A DNA stretch of 64,000 bases from Fomitopsis serialis (lineage: Eukaryota; Basidiomycota; Agaricomycetes; Polyporales; Fomitopsidaceae), in assembly GCF_022376445.1 (NCBI RefSeq), contig NW_025954983.1, positions 1-64,000 on the forward strand. Reading direction: 5' to 3'. The stretch's first letter is position 1; each line of letters opens with the position of its first letter. Positions 11,353 to 23,614 of this stretch are shown here, piece after piece. A program made the translations under genes and the position numbers. The notes under the pieces were generated by a model that was not told the origin of the DNA, ran no database searches, and saw only the letters and a program-made list of their open reading frames with translations.

Positions 11353-14322
11353 TCAAAGCCCTATCCAACTGCTACGACCCTTGGGATTGTGAAGACTCGT
11401 CTGTCCGATCTTTATCAGCCCGATGTTTTTGTTTGCCGCATCATCCTCCATAGCTGCGTTCGAGTCAATCTCGATAGGTGGGATGTCAACCGCGTCCGCC
11501 ATCGGACTCGGCGACAAGACAGGCGTCGACCGGACAGATACTAGCCACCCTTCGCGGGAATCACTCCGCGTCACCGATAACCCATCCAGCGAGTCGCTGC
11601 GAGACGGTCGTGCGCTCTCTGCGTCCGTCTTCGCTCGCATAGACGTCGAGCCTGGCACTGGCAAGAACGCCTCCGCGTACCACTCGTACCAGACCTGCCG
11701 CTGGTTCGTCAGGCGCCAGATTGAGACGTGGAGTTCTGACGAGCTCGGAAGATATAGCGGTTCCTGGCGGCAGTGTCAGACGAACGACACAGAGAACCGG
11801 CACCGCGACGGATCAAACGGACCTTAAACGGGAAAAGTAGCGGAAACCAGCTCAGCATGTTCTTCGAGATGTATTGCATCCGGTCTGGGCGTATGCTCAG
11901 GCCGATGTTGCGGTAGAGTACCGCTTCGAAGTATCCGGCTAAGCCGTGCAGGATGCCCGCGTGGGGTATGTGGAACGTGAGCTGTGCGGATCGCGCGTTA
12001 TGACTATTCGTAGGTGGTAGGCCTAGTACACATACACGTACATCATCAATAACCTCCCAGTGTACGAGGTTGTGTCATACGTACCTTGTTCGTTGAGCAC
12101 AGCGTCCTTCCGAGGGTGTTCAAACTCCCAGCATTCCTGGACCTTAGGTCCGCAATTGCCGCTAAGGCCTCCGCCATTACCGCTCAGAATGTTGATGGCC
12201 TGGAACATCACCACGTAAGGCGTTTCGGCTGCTTTTACATCTTTTGTGGCCCTGGTTTCATTGAATAGCTTTGACGAGGATAGCGGTGCTATGTGTGCGG
12301 TATATGATGCAGGTATCGATATGCCTTCCGCTGCACCGAGGCGTCAAATATTGTCAACGACGTAGGAGCATGTTCACTCACGTTTCAAGAAGCGCATCGC
12401 CCCATCCAAGCACTCAGGACTAAGCTCGTTGTCTCCAAAAGACCCCAGCAGTTCGCTGACAAGTATGTCCACCTTCTCGGGCAGTTCGAAGGTCCGCATG
12501 TCACCGAAGAATAGCTTCACGCTCTCGCCCCAGTCATCGTGTACGCGCTGCTGTAATCTTCACTCCGGGAGGCTCAGGGGATGCGTAACGAGCGAGGAGA
12601 GGTAGTGCGTACGTGACATAAGCATTCGGGTTCTTCTCAAGTGCATAGACCAAGCCCTCTCGGTTGGCCCGTTGGAGAGCCTTCAGGCACCGCGCAACCA
12701 ATGGACCACGGCCTGCGCCGGCGACACATAGTATCCTACCCTCGGTAAGAACTCGGTGAAACCGCTAGAAGCGTAACACAAACATTTTGTCAGCCTTGTT
12801 GGGCCATTCTACGATTGCTGCATAAACCGCCTGTCCGTCGTCTCGGAGATTCATAATCTGATGGACTTAACACACCGAAGGACATACCTCCTCGTATTGT
12901 CTATACTTGACTGGATCTTGCTCGAATGTCTGGTACGTAACGCTTTGTAGGTTGTCCATCAAGGGCTTGACTCTCTGGTCTCAGCATCACGCCGACATCA
13001 TCGTCTGAGTGACGCCTTACCTGTAGAGGAGCTTGTAAGTAGTCTTGGTATCCCTGCGCGAAGTTCTCCACGGTCCCCTGAGTTTTCGATGCCTTGTACG
13101 CGGGGCTGGTTTTCTCCAGATGTCGTACGTACTGCGAATAGACAACCTCCCCGCCGTTCTTATGTCGACCTGCCGTAGTACCTGACAGGATAACATTAGG
13201 TCTCAGCTGTAGACGAAACACGGTGAGTCCTGTACGAGCTTGACTCGAATAACAGAGAGTTCGTCCTAACCTTCATGATGTCCCGAAGAAAGCCTTGCGC
13301 TACCTTTGGCAGTACTGGGTATCCCTTCGCGTTCGCGATAAATGCTGAGGCAGGCAAGAATATATGTCGTACGGGCTCTGCAGACCATTGGCTCAGAACG
13401 CTGATCACGGAAGGCATCGGGGGTGTCAAGTCCAGCGCTGCGAGTAGATGTCAGGTACTAATGGCATCACAAATCCGCGCATACGCACTGAGTGTCAGTC
13501 GCGGATTATACTCGCAGACTGTCCGGATCGCATCCCACATCTCCCAGGTCGCCACACTGGGCTCGTCGCTGAAGAGCACACTCGGGCTTGACACAGTGGT
13601 GATATTGACAGCGGACCCCGCGGATGAAGATGCGTGCAGCATGACGGGGTCGTAGATGGGTATACAGACGGAGAGCTCCATGTAGGGTACCGCGTTCAGG
13701 CAGGTGTTCACCGCCCGGGCATACGATGCGAGCTGCGATCGGTGCTTCGGTGGGGGTAGTATCGCAGACGTGATGTTGAGGTAGGATGCATATGCGAGTT
13801 CTTGGAGGAGTGCCTATAGACCATGCCGTGTGTATTCATGTCAGTCACCGGCAACCCAGATGCAGAACGACGAGATACACACCGTCTCCGAATCATGCCG
13901 CACCCAGTCGTCGGTCGCGTCCAATTCCAACCACTCGGACGCAACGGCGACCACGCCCTCCGCCTCATCTGCACGCTCGCCATCTCAGTATGGCCGCCGT
14001 CGTCCGGGTCACACACATCCCAGGACGCACCCAGTCTCGTCATCGTCACCTCATCTCTCTCGAAAGCCGGCGTCGCCCGCCACGCCTCCGCCCGCCGCTC
14101 GATCTCCACCTTGTCGTGCCCGTCGTCCGCGGGGAGGAGGCACATGCCCCGCCAGCGCGCGCGCCAGGCGTCCGTCGTGAGCGGGCAGCATATCCCCGCG
14201 TAGTCTTGGGATCGCGCGTCCGCAACGGCCGCCAGGATCGGTGTCTCGCCGTCTGCGCCCGCGCCGCTGCCGCCAGGTGATTGGAGGTCCGCGAGGGAGA
14301 GGTGCTTCGTGAAGGTCGACAT
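11353..14322 (-). CDS. PRMT5: Type II protein arginine methyltransferase PRMT5 (Skb1/Hsl7)
   Basis: Catalyses symmetric dimethylation of arginine in histones, Sm proteins and other targets, using S-adenosylmethionine. Starts at ATG 14322 ([10 protein letters not shown]); the first ~300 residues correspond to the TIM-barrel region. The catalytic part is spread over several exons: a YLQAPLQ / LMDNLQS segment near 13050-12940, the SAM-binding [10 protein letters not shown] at about 12735-12690, and the double-Glu loop [19 protein letters not shown] at about 12460-12400, diagnostic for PRMT5 rather than type I enzymes. The C-terminal beta-barrel includes [13 protein letters not shown] (about 11960) and [14 protein letters not shown] (about 11710). 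The protein ends at stop 11353-11355 after a Ser-rich extension. Introns are short and numerous, so boundaries are approximate. All catalytic motifs appear intact. Confidence 0.92.
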
Positions 14323-14683
14323 GACGGCGCCAATTTTGGAGGTCGGCGGGAGAGCGCGCTGGGGTGGTGGACGGAGGTAGGATGGTGCATGGGTGGTGGG
14401 TCGAACCAAGGTCGAGCAGACTCAAGTTGGACTCACTGAGGCTGCTTTCTGCGTTGTTGCAGTCTCGCAGACGGTGCGCACAGCATCTCAGACGTAAGTT
14501 CGTGATGACCTAGACGACTCGCGCTGGACCATGCAGCGATCATGATCGACCGCGTATGCGCTCAGGAAATCGCTGGTGAGGGCGTCCTCAGAATCTGCGT
14601 ATCTGTGTTCAGCTACATATAGGTGCAACTACTGCTACAACTTCAACTGCACAAGCGCAAAACATCGCTTCGTATGGGCCCCG
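14323..14683. promoter_or_regulatory. Upstream region of PRMT5
   Basis: A 361-bp gap between two minus-strand genes; expected PRMT5 promoter and ankyrin-gene 3' end. Nothing else seen. Confidence 0.35.
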
Positions 14684-15643
14684 TCAACCTTGTCCGTTGT
14701 TCCCGTCATCCATGCGTGTTCGCTTCGGACCCTCTGTCGGACCATCCTCGGCATTTTCCCTCCGCTGCCCACCCAGTGTGCTCATACCGTACCCAGTAAC
14801 CACTCCTTCCAGCACTGTCCTCCCCACGACCTGCCGAAGCTCTTCGTCGGGATTTCTCCCCTCGGCTTCAGCACGCTGCATTACGTCCTGCACGGACTGG
14901 ATGAGCGACGACGTGAGATGTTCTGACGCAAGGTTTTGGGCGTGCTGTGATGGTTGTGTGAGAGATGATGCCGCTGACGCTGGGTCCGTGGTAGCTGTTA
15001 GGCTGTGAAGGTATGCGGCGACCTCGGGGAAGTCTTCCTCTAGGTATTGCGCCGGCTACCTGCTGGTTAGCGACGAAAGCTTCTTCGAAGAGAAAACGCT
15101 AGTCACCGAGATACCCTCGCTATTCTGCCTCTCGACAGTAGCCCCGTGTTCGACGAGCCAACGCGCGGTCTCGATGTTCTCGACTACGTACAATGGTGTA
15201 TCGCCGTCGTTGTCGGTGATGTTTACGTCCCCTCCTACATAAACATTTCGGTGTGTGAGCCGGCCTTAGGGTACGGGACAATGACCTTTGGAGACAAGGT
15301 AGTCGAGAACATGGAGCTGTCCGTAAGAAGCAGCGGCATGCCTTCCCTATAGCGTGAGCTAGGTTCAATCTTCATCAAGCGATAAAACGCACATCGGCGT
15401 ATACGTGTTCTCGTCAGGGATATTGGCCGATAGCGCTGCACGCCTTTTCAGCGTCGAGTCGTCGGCGAGTAAACTTCATGGCTACGGACCTTGGTCCTCG
15501 ACGAGTTTCTGCGGTGCACGTTACATTAGCATGCATCCTTATCTAGCATAATCATAAGCACTCACCCTCACACGCTCGAGGTCGCCGTCGCCCGCGGCGA
15601 CCCAAATATTCTTCTCGTACCGCACTCGCGTCGGGACAGGCAT
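14684..15643 (-). CDS. Small ankyrin-repeat protein
   Basis: Starts at ATG 15643 (MPVPTRVRYEKNIWVAAGDGDLERV), which is already the first helix of an ankyrin repeat. The second exon region (about 15330-15060) contains a typical repeat with NVTDNDGDTPLYVV followed by a helix pair (ARWLVEHGA). An acidic linker with a YLEEDFPEVAAYL segment follows, and the C-terminal part (about 15000-14684) is Ala/Gln/Glu-rich, ending in a basic and Gly-rich tail (KRTRMDDGNNGQG). Only two or three repeats are present in a protein of about 250 residues, similar in layout to other small fungal ankyrin proteins. Presumably an adaptor; partner unknown. Some frame-joining introns (about 15350, 15540 and 15110-15060) are inferred. 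Confidence 0.75.
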
Positions 15644-17194
15644 GGTCGTTTTGCACAACTCTCGATCGCGTTTGAGCGCCTGTCAACGCGGTGTCACGCT
15701 ACGGGGGATCCCGTGACGGTTGCGTCACAGGGAAGCCGGCGGCAAGCGAGCTCGCGCCGATCATCATCGCGGTTCACTTTGGCTCGCCTCCGAAGTGCCG
15801 GTCCATTTCTCCGGCGTTGCCCCAGGTGCAGGGAGAATGGCGTATTTCCCTAGCACAAGAACGCAAGCTGAGGATGCGGGGCGTGCGCAAGGATTCACGA
15901 TGTGACGGGCGGCGTTCAAAGCCTGGAGCAGGGCCTCATATGTTGTCAGTGCTTCAGGTACAGATGCTGGCCGCAAGGTGTGCCTGCCCCTCCTCGTAAG
16001 TACATATGTAGGGCTGTGCACCTTGGTGACGAGGTTATACTCTGTCAGTGGGAGAGTAGGCCTGCGCTCCTTCACCCTCATTAGCACATCGGACATCCCA
16101 CGTAGCACGGAAACAGTAGGATACCTCGTGTCAGCAAGGTCCGTGAAGTGCGTCCCAGGCAAAATTCCATATGTCGGCTTCACAATTCGCTGGACGCAAT
16201 ATATCCTCCCTTTGTTGCAAGGCATGCCACTGCGACGTTCCCCGGTGTCATGCGTAGCGCTGTGACGAGGAGGAGCGTCCTCTTCACCCTGGCATGGATG
16301 CCGAGCTATCACTGTTGGGGTGTCAGGAGGCTTCTCGCGTGTCCGGAGAAAGAAGTCGTCGGTCGTACGCCTCGTCCTTGTGCTGGTGCGCGCAGAGTTC
16401 GCTGCGGTGGCCAGTGCGCGGCGTCGATCACGCCCTCGTCCTCGCTGCCCGCGTCCGCTGGGCGAGATGGGCTGCTCGATCGACGACCTCGGGCGTGATT
16501 ATGGCTGTCCTGACGATCGCGAGAAGCGGATCTTGTGATCGGAGGTTGATCTTCCGCCCCACGCCCACGGCCATGTCCCAGTTTGGCGCACCCCCACCGC
16601 GCGCGCCCGCCAGTGCCAGCGCAGCATCCCTGGTGGCCGCGGGCGTGATCGCGCGGGGGCGGAGGATGGGCGAGCTGCGAGGATTCCATTCATGTGTGGC
16701 GACGGGCCCCGGACACGGGCATGTGCGCGGCCGCGCGGATGCAGACATGTCGTCCTTTGCCCGCCTAATTTGGCAGGAGAACGTGACGCGCTGGCGCGGT
16801 CGCTCGCGCCCCCGTCCGCGGTGGTGCTGCGCTGGCAGCGGGGGCGGGGCAGCGCGAAGGGCAGCGCGCCGTAGAGACAGGTAGCACCGAGCGAGCAACG
16901 TAATCAGAGTTTGGGTGCGATCGACGAAACGACGCCGGGCTGAGTTCGGTGCGGTCCGATGACCTGGGGTTGTTCGTGTTGACTTGCCTCGCCCGTGTCG
17001 CCACAGAGGCCGCTGCCCCTGTGTGCCCCCTTCTTGTTCTCAACAACGACGGCAGCCACGCCCCTCGCCCTCTTCTTTCTCCTCCCACCCATTCCTCGCA
17101 GCCAGCCAGCCTCGCTGGCGCCCTACTCTACTCCGTTGGTTTAAGCCCGCCGCAGCCGTACCCTACGTCTCCCCTAGTCCTCGTACCCTATACC
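15644..17194. other. Long gap between ankyrin and WC-2 genes with unassigned open frames
   Basis: A 1.55-kb stretch between two divergent genes. Minus-strand open frames occur at 16312-15764 (182 codons) and 16898-16428 (156 codons, Arg/Ala-rich start) in a markedly GC-rich section (about 16,390-16,880). I could not match either to a known family or join them with convincing introns. They might be exons of an unrecognised gene or leader sequence of WC-2, whose 5' untranslated region probably includes the pyrimidine-rich stretch at 17,050-17,110. Confidence 0.3.
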
Positions 17195-19963
17195 ATGAGC
17201 TTTCTCACTTCTTCCCAGCGGAACTACGACGGCCTTTCCCACTCGGACGTCGCGCAGCTCCCGCCCATACACAGCTCCGTTTCGAGGATCCCAATGCATC
17301 CACTTTCGTCATTCGACAACCTCCCGCCAGTCACCCAGCTTCCACCGCTGGCCTCAGCACCCCCAACGCCGAGTAACGCCGTGCCTCCGTCACCGGTCCT
17401 AGATCGTCCAGTCTCTCTGCCAAAGCTTGGGCAGACACGCTGCTGTACGTGGTTCTCCCTTGCACCCCTACGATCATCCCTCGATCACTCGCTGGGTTAC
17501 TTTGTCCCCGGCGCTCAAGTGCTAACTTCACTCGCATACAGACTGGTGCCTCCTCACCCCAGACCTCCAATTTATCTATCTCGATCCCGTTCTCGCCCAT
17601 CACCTGGGAGAACAGGCCGACCTCTTAGTAGGCAAGTCGCTTCTGGCCTACGTCCACCCGGACGAGCAGGCCTCCGCAAAGCTTGACTTGGGGAGTGTGT
17701 TGGAGAGTCGGACACTGCATGGGAGCGTCACCCGGTACGCATACACGCACCATGCGCACTGCGTCCCATACGCTAACGTCCGCCCATTGATTCGTTGACG
17801 TAACTATTTGCTCTCAGAGTACGCTATTCTCGCCTCTCGCGTGTACGCAGGCAGCTGGGTTACCAAGGGCCTACACATGAGTTCGCAGACGCAGACAAGG
17901 TCTCCGTGGATACGAACTACATGGCTGTGGACCTCGTCATCAACTGGGCGTCCGACGGGCTCGTGTTGTGCTTCATGCATGCGGTCGTGGACCTCTCGCC
18001 TCGCGATAACGACGAGCACAACAAGACGCCTTGGACCAACTGGTGTGGCACACCGTACATGAACACTGAGCAGGTCCAGATTTTGTATCAGCGCCTGCTT
18101 GCTGTCGTGCCGCAGCCGCTCTCCATGAGCCGGGTGTTTCAGATCCTGCTTAACCTGCCGGAACGTTCGTTGTACATGAGCTGGCCCCCTGAACACCAGG
18201 AGCCCGGTGGGCCGACTTCCAAGGACTTCGCGCGGCTAGCGCAGGACGTTCAAATAAGTAACGCCGTTTCCAGTGGGACGGACGCCAAGACGAGCTGTAC
18301 CAGACGGTACAAGGCACACCAAACGATGCACTTCGGAGGAGACAATAGCAAGGAAGTCGAGAGCATCTTCATCCCGCACGGTATGTCCACCAACTCTAGT
18401 TCCACTCGAACAACGGCTGACCGGACGGGGTCAGGTTCTATCATCTTCGCTTGCCACAAAGTGCACCCGAGCACTCGCGACCTCAATCCCAATGACGCTG
18501 CATCCCAGTCTCAGCACTACGCTAACCACCCATACCAAGACCCGGCTCATCCTTCATACAACCTGCCGCACCTACCCGCTCAGTACCCTAGTAATATGTC
18601 TTCCACGCATTATCCGCCTTCGCACTATGCAAGCAACAACTGGTCGCACCCTCCTGAATCGTCAAGCTCGCAAACTCATTACCAATGGGACCCTCAAGGC
18701 AACTCTCTCTCGTCGGCGCCGTCGGTCAGCAGCATGCGTTCTTCGTCCTACCATCAACCTCCCCCGCCCCAGCAGCATCAATGGCCTTCCCAGCCGCCGT
18801 ACCTAGATGCCCATCCGGGTGCCCCGCCTTACAGCCCACAAGGGGCACCCTCCGGATCGTCGTATTCGGCACCGCCATCACATGACGAGGCCCCACCTTC
18901 TCCCGGTAGTGACACTGTGCCTCCCTCAAGGGTCACTCACAGGCGAGGGTCGAACAACTCGAGGGAGCAGTACGGGAACGGTGGACGCAGCACAGGGAAC
19001 CCGCCCATGGGCGTCCCGCGGTGCTCGAGCTGCAAGGTGACCCAGAGCCCGGAGTGGCGGAAGGGCCCCAGCGGCAAGAAGGACCTCTGCAACGCGTAAG
19101 TGCCGTGTTCTTCATTTGCGCAGAGATACACGAGCTCATGACCACACTTTGACGCCATCGGCTGACCCCTGCTCGCTTACACGCCCCCGAAACAGATGTG
19201 GACTGAGGTATGCACGATCACGCGCGAAGAAGGAAGGCGGGCCCTCGCAGCAGTCACGCCGCCGCAAGGACCGGGTATTCAATTCGATGCAGAAGGATCA
19301 CTCGCCGTCCGGTTCGCCGGGCCCGTCGGCTACCAGTCCCTCCCGCGGCGCGGTAGCTACTACGACGATGCATCGTTCGGATCGGCGTCGTCGAACGGCT
19401 CGCCTGGCGCGCCTGACTTGTACGCCCCAACGGCGCACGCTGGGCCGAGCTTCAAGGGCCCCATGTCGCCCTCGCCCTCGCCCTCGCCAGGCGGTGGCAT
19501 GCAGCATCACCCGCATCAGCCATACATGCCGTACCCGCACCCGCATCAGGGCGCCCCGCATCCACTCTTGCATGCCCCGCAAAACGCGCACGCTGACGCG
19601 CCTGGACGCTACTCGAACAGCTTCTATTCAGTGCCGCCGCCTGCACCGCCGCACCCGCACCCGCACCAGCAGCCGTCGCTGCATCACATGTCGAGCCACA
19701 GCAGTCTTCACAGCAATGGAAGCTACTCGCAGCCTCTCGCGGGCCCCGGTCAGCCGCCGCGCCTGGACCCCATCGTGCCGGTTCCATACAGCGCGGGTGG
19801 AAGGATGTCCCCGTCGCCCATAGGCGGTTCGCCACTCAGCACTAGCTTCTCCAGCGCGAGCTACGAGCGGGAGAGGCCGATGAAGATGCAAGACGACCGT
19901 GAAGGGCTGCCTCCGAGCCCTGTCAGCGCAGACCCGAGGAACAGGAGGTCGCCGTATAAGTGA
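17195..19963 (+). CDS. wc-2: White-collar-2 type PAS/GATA zinc-finger transcription factor
   Basis: Partner of the blue-light photoreceptor WC-1; the complex binds GATA-like sites and controls light responses and development. ATG 17195 starts a Pro/Ser-rich N-terminus. After an intron at about 17443-17542 a PAS domain begins (DWCLLTPDLQFIYLDP...) and continues through 18200 across another intron near 17735-17816. No LOV flavin-binding Cys motif is evident, as expected for WC-2 rather than WC-1. A Pro/Gln/Ser/His-rich linker follows. The single GATA finger is C-x2-C-x18-C-x2-C, split by an intron at 19096-19195: first three cysteines before 19095, last one at 19197-19199, followed by a basic stretch (GLRYARSRAKKEGG). 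The tail to stop 19963 is Pro/His/Ser-rich, with a His-Pro run near 19,500-19,690. Low-complexity reading frames on the other strand are not genes. Confidence 0.88.
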
Positions 19964-20629
19964 AGGGTGCACGCTAGGTAGTTCCCTTCGTGCCAAGTGT
20001 ACATGTCATTGTCGTTTCCTCGTTCACAGACGGACCTCGCTCGCGCCGTTCCGCAAAAGGCTCTCCCAGTAGTTTCCCGTAATATTTATCCTCGAGCAGC
20101 GCATCTCCCTTCTCCCTCGTACGTGTACTTCCGCGGCGCACGCGACGCTTCGAGTCGTCCGCCCGCTCCAGACGTTTTTAGTTAGCTATGTATTCTACCG
20201 TGCCCTCGTTAGATATTCATTCTGGCCCGCGCCCTGTGGGTTTAGGGTGTTTGTGGGGATGGCTCGATAGGCCAGGAACTTGTGATCGCGATCTTGCGCG
20301 ACAATCGGAGTCGATGGCCTTACGGCATCCCCGATCGGCACACAGACCAAACAATCAATTATCAGAGCCGGGCACATCATGGGTAAGTCTTGCCATAAGA
20401 AGCCAATTGCGACATACGAATAGCGAGTTGTAAAGGAAGAGAAGAGGGGTGGCCTTTCGTGTGCGCGTCGGGAAGACGAGGTTTCTTACTATAGAACCCC
20501 CCAGAGCTGATTATGATTTAGAGTCAAGCCACGCTCAGCGCACGCACGAGCGCCCATCTCAATGCCGATGACATCTGTAGGCGCCCATGCACTGGTGGTG
20601 GCTGCGCGCTCCGAGTCGCACTTCAGCAG
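19964..20629. other. Region between WC-2 and SDS22
   Basis: A 666-bp gap between tandem plus-strand genes. It should contain the WC-2 3' untranslated region and the SDS22 promoter. No coding or RNA feature was identified. Confidence 0.35.
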
Positions 20630-22236
20630 ATGATCCCAAGTGACCCTCACTCTCTCCAAGCATCCCTCGGCCTTGGAAAATCTGAGCTAATCTTCCAGAC
20701 GAGCGATGTCAGAACCAAGCTCCAAGCTCGCTACCGAGTTGAAGGCGTTACAGAGGAGACGCCTGTTCAGAAGACGCCACCTGCACCGTATGGTCGTCTC
20801 ACCAGGCTGCGCTACGCTTACTCACACCATCACACAGTGTGAAGAACGCACGTGTAGCGACAGTTGCGCCCCCGAAAACAGAGGATGGACATAGCAGTGG
20901 AGATGAGGAGGGAGAGGTGGAAGTAGCAGATGTAGACGACTCTGAGATACTCGAGGAACTTCCGGATGATACAGAGGTGCGTCGACGGTTCCGTCAGTCG
21001 GCCGCGCTCCAGGCTTACCACTTGTACAGGAAATCGAGCTCATTCATTCGAGACTGAACTCAATCAGTAGACTCGGGCTGCAACGATTCGGCCGTCATTT
21101 GCGGAAGCTATGCCTGCGGCAGAACCATATCTCGCAATTGGATCCGGATGTCGTCCGGACGTTGGTGGAACTGGAGGAACTCGATATGTACGACAACAAG
21201 CTGAAATCGATCGACGATTCTTTGTCTGCGCTGAAGAAGCTCTCGTGAGCACTCGATTTGGTGCGGGATTTTGGTCGATCGGCTCTGATCCTCTATTCGC
21301 TTAGCGTGCTAGATCTCTCGTTCAACAACCTGCGGCACGTACCTGAATCGGTACAGTATCTCGCCTCGCTGGAGAAGGTGTTCTTTGTCCAGAACAGGAT
21401 ATCAGAAATTAGCGGATTGGATCGTGTTGGACAGACTCTGCGCAGTCTCGAACTTGGAGGCAACCGACTACGGGTAGGTTGATAGCCATTCGCAAGGATG
21501 AGCCATGCTGACGTTATTGACGCAGAAAATCGAGAACCTCGATGCTCTTGGGGCCTTAGAAGAGTTGTGGCTAGGAAAGAACAAAATTGCGAAACTAGAG
21601 GTAGGCTCCAGGTGCCACTGTGCTGGAGCATAGCGTTGACGCGTCGTAGGGTTTGGATAATCTGAAACGTCTTCGCATACTGTCTATCCAGTCAAATCGT
21701 ATCACGAAGCTAGAGGGACTAGAGAACCTGGAGAGTCTGGAAGAGCTCTACATCAGCCACAACGGTGTCACTCGACTAGAGGGTCTCGAGCAGAACGTAA
21801 GTCCCCATCATCCAGACTGTCGTCCCGAGTCTTAAAGTTGGAGTTTACTTCTTTCAGACCAAGCTGAGGACCCTTGACATTGGTAACAACTTTGTGGTGA
21901 CCCTCGAGAATGTGGCACATCTGAATGATCTGGAAGAGCTTTGGGTGAGCATTACAACCCGATATTCACTAGGTGTTATGCTCATATGTTATACAGATGA
22001 ACGACAATAAAGTTGATACTCTTGAGGCGCTGGAGCCACAGCTAAAGCATATCAGGACACTCGAAACAATTTACCTCGAGGGAAACCCGGTGCAGAAGAA
22101 GGAAGGAGCAAGCTACCGGAGAAAGGTGATCTTGGCCCTTCCTCAAGTTAAGCAAGTGGATGCGACGTACGTCTTGTTCGTATACCTCTCTGTTCGCCCG
22201 CTCACAGCCTGGTCCAGATACGTAAAGCAGGTGTAA
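20630..22236 (+). CDS. SDS22: Leucine-rich-repeat regulator of protein phosphatase 1 (SDS22)
   Basis: Binds PP1 catalytic subunit and directs its nuclear and mitotic functions. The body is a chain of about ten 22-residue SDS22-type LRRs, split by small introns: examples are NHISQLDPDVVRTLVELEEL (about 21,110-21,190), LDLSFNNLRHVPESVQYL, ILSIQSNRITKLEGLENL and LEELYISHNGVTRLEGLEQ. The C-terminal cap (YLEGNPVQKKEGASYRRK) matches the family; stop at 22234-22236 after an intron at about 22167-22215. An acidic N-terminal segment (EDGHSSGDEEGEVEV) precedes the repeats. The start is uncertain: the frame that joins exon 2 through the GTATGG intron at about 20788 has its only upstream ATG at 20630, while ATG 20706 (MSEPSS) lies in a different frame. 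Confidence 0.88.
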
Positions 22237-22612
22237 TTGGAGCACCCGGTCCAATTAAGTACGGCATGTGCATCCATCATCGGTGAATCCCAAGTGAATG
22301 CTACGCGCGCCAACTGAATGGCTCGCTCGCCCAATGCTCCCGAGCGATCGTAGGCCCGGGAGATGCATCTTGGCTAGGTATCCGCACAACGATCGAGGGC
22401 TTGTACATATCGGTGTAAATTGCTCGATCGCTCACATATGTAGCAACCCGGAGGCTTGATCGTGTTTAGCCTCGATTGCAATCGCTCGGTCCTCTTGATC
22501 ACCCCAGCGGATCATTTTGAGGAGACCTGAGACCGTCTGCTTTGGTAGGCTGGCGTGACGTTATTGGCGTGACACTACGCGTTAGTCACGGGATCGGCGC
22601 GTAAGTGGCTGA
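22237..22612. other. Gap between SDS22 and the transposon stack
   Basis: This holds the SDS22 3' end. The sequence contains several copies of CGATCG-like words (22,343; 22,391; 22,423) but no gene. It ends at the poly(T) tract marking the LINE 3' end. Confidence 0.4.
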
Positions 22613-22634
22613 TTTTTTTTTTTTTTTGTTTTTT
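22613..22634 (-). repeat. Poly(A) tail of the LINE (poly(T) on the plus strand)
   Basis: Fifteen T, one G and six T on the plus strand, lying just 3' of the minus-strand LINE coding remnant. This is the expected poly(A) end of a non-LTR retrotransposon inserted in minus orientation. Confidence 0.8.
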
Positions 22635-22771
22635 GGAGGGCCTTCGAGGGCGCCCGCAAATGACAATGGGTCATTCCGGGTCGCCCAGCCTGCGTATGAG
22701 TTTCCCCATATTTGCCAATCCAGGGTGAAAAATGCTAATTACGCACGATTCAACAATCAGTGTGGGGCTCG

Positions 22772-23614
22772 TCAATCCGGTTCGAGGTCTACTCGTAAAG
22801 CCGGTGTTCTACCCACTAAAAAACCCCTATACATCGTCCAGTCTCTTGGGAGGGCAGGTTCATCCCGTAAAACCTTGTTCCATGTCGCCAGGACAAGGTC
22901 ACGTTTGAGGGCAGAGCCCCCGTACTTTCGTTGCACAGATTCAACGTCGAGCGCTAGTCTGTTATTGAGCGTGTACTGTAGCTTATTCCAGACAAACGTT
23001 TTATTGTGCTCCCATTGCTCGTCCTCCGCATGTCCTACCACTCTGTCGCATCTCAGCTTCCAGATGGTGTGGACGGCCTCAGATATCAGCACCCGCCACA
23101 GTCTTGTGGCACCCGGGCGAACGCGTCCCTTTTGGCTCGGCCATGCGGTTAGTCCTAGCGTGAGGACATCGGCAAGAGACAATGAGGGCCATTCCATCCC
23201 TTTCTTTTCCCACATGGTACGCGCTAGGGACCATATCAGGGACTGCCCCGTTGCGTTACACTCGAAGAGGATGTGCTGGATTGACTCAACTGCTCCACAG
23301 TGGCTGCACATCGCTCGCTCTTCGTATCCTTGTATCTTGCTCCAGTAAGCCCCGCACTTCAGGCCGCCGTGCATTAATTTCCAGAGGAAGACAGCGAAGG
23401 CTCGGCTGAAGTCCTTGTGCCTGGCGCTCATCCAGATAGAGCATCTCGTTTGCGAGGTCTTCATATGCGCCTGGGCTGTGGCTAAATTCTCTTCGGTTTG
23501 TCTTCGATTCGGTGTATCGCGGCGCTCCAGGATTCCGCGGTAGGCGATAGCTTGGGTCAGAGAGCTTAGTTTGGCTCCTGTTAGTTCGAAGTGTGGGTCG
23601 ATCACTCGTGCCGG
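22772..23614 (-). pseudogene. LINE polyprotein C-terminus with zinc-binding motif
   Basis: Open frame of about 280 codons in minus orientation ending at 22772. It holds the zf-RVT-like region that follows reverse transcriptase or RNase H in many basidiomycete LINEs: a CSHCG pair, then ESIQHILFEC giving the C-x2-C...H-x4-C arrangement, and surrounding Trp-rich helices (FLWKLMHGGLKCGAYW). The 5' end is not a true start: it is the break made by the gypsy insertion, and the frame continues at 63,481. The whole protein therefore can no longer be made. Confidence 0.8.

Larger units (their letters stand above)
22613..23614 (-). mobile_element. LINE (non-LTR retrotransposon), 3' segment
   Basis: The 3' portion of a LINE on the minus strand, from the poly(A) tail to the point where the gypsy element entered. 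It contains the C-terminal coding region (separate entry). The matching 5' segment is at 63,481-64,000: after removing the intervening insertion with one copy of CCGG, the two open reading frames fuse in frame (NPP-ARVIDPHF junction). Hence one LINE was split by a roughly 40-kb insertion rather than there being two fragments. Confidence 0.85.

Noticed and set aside
22605..23348. Plus-strand open frame of 247 codons
   Set aside because: Antisense to the LINE C-terminal domain, begins in the poly(T) tract and has no recognisable protein character.
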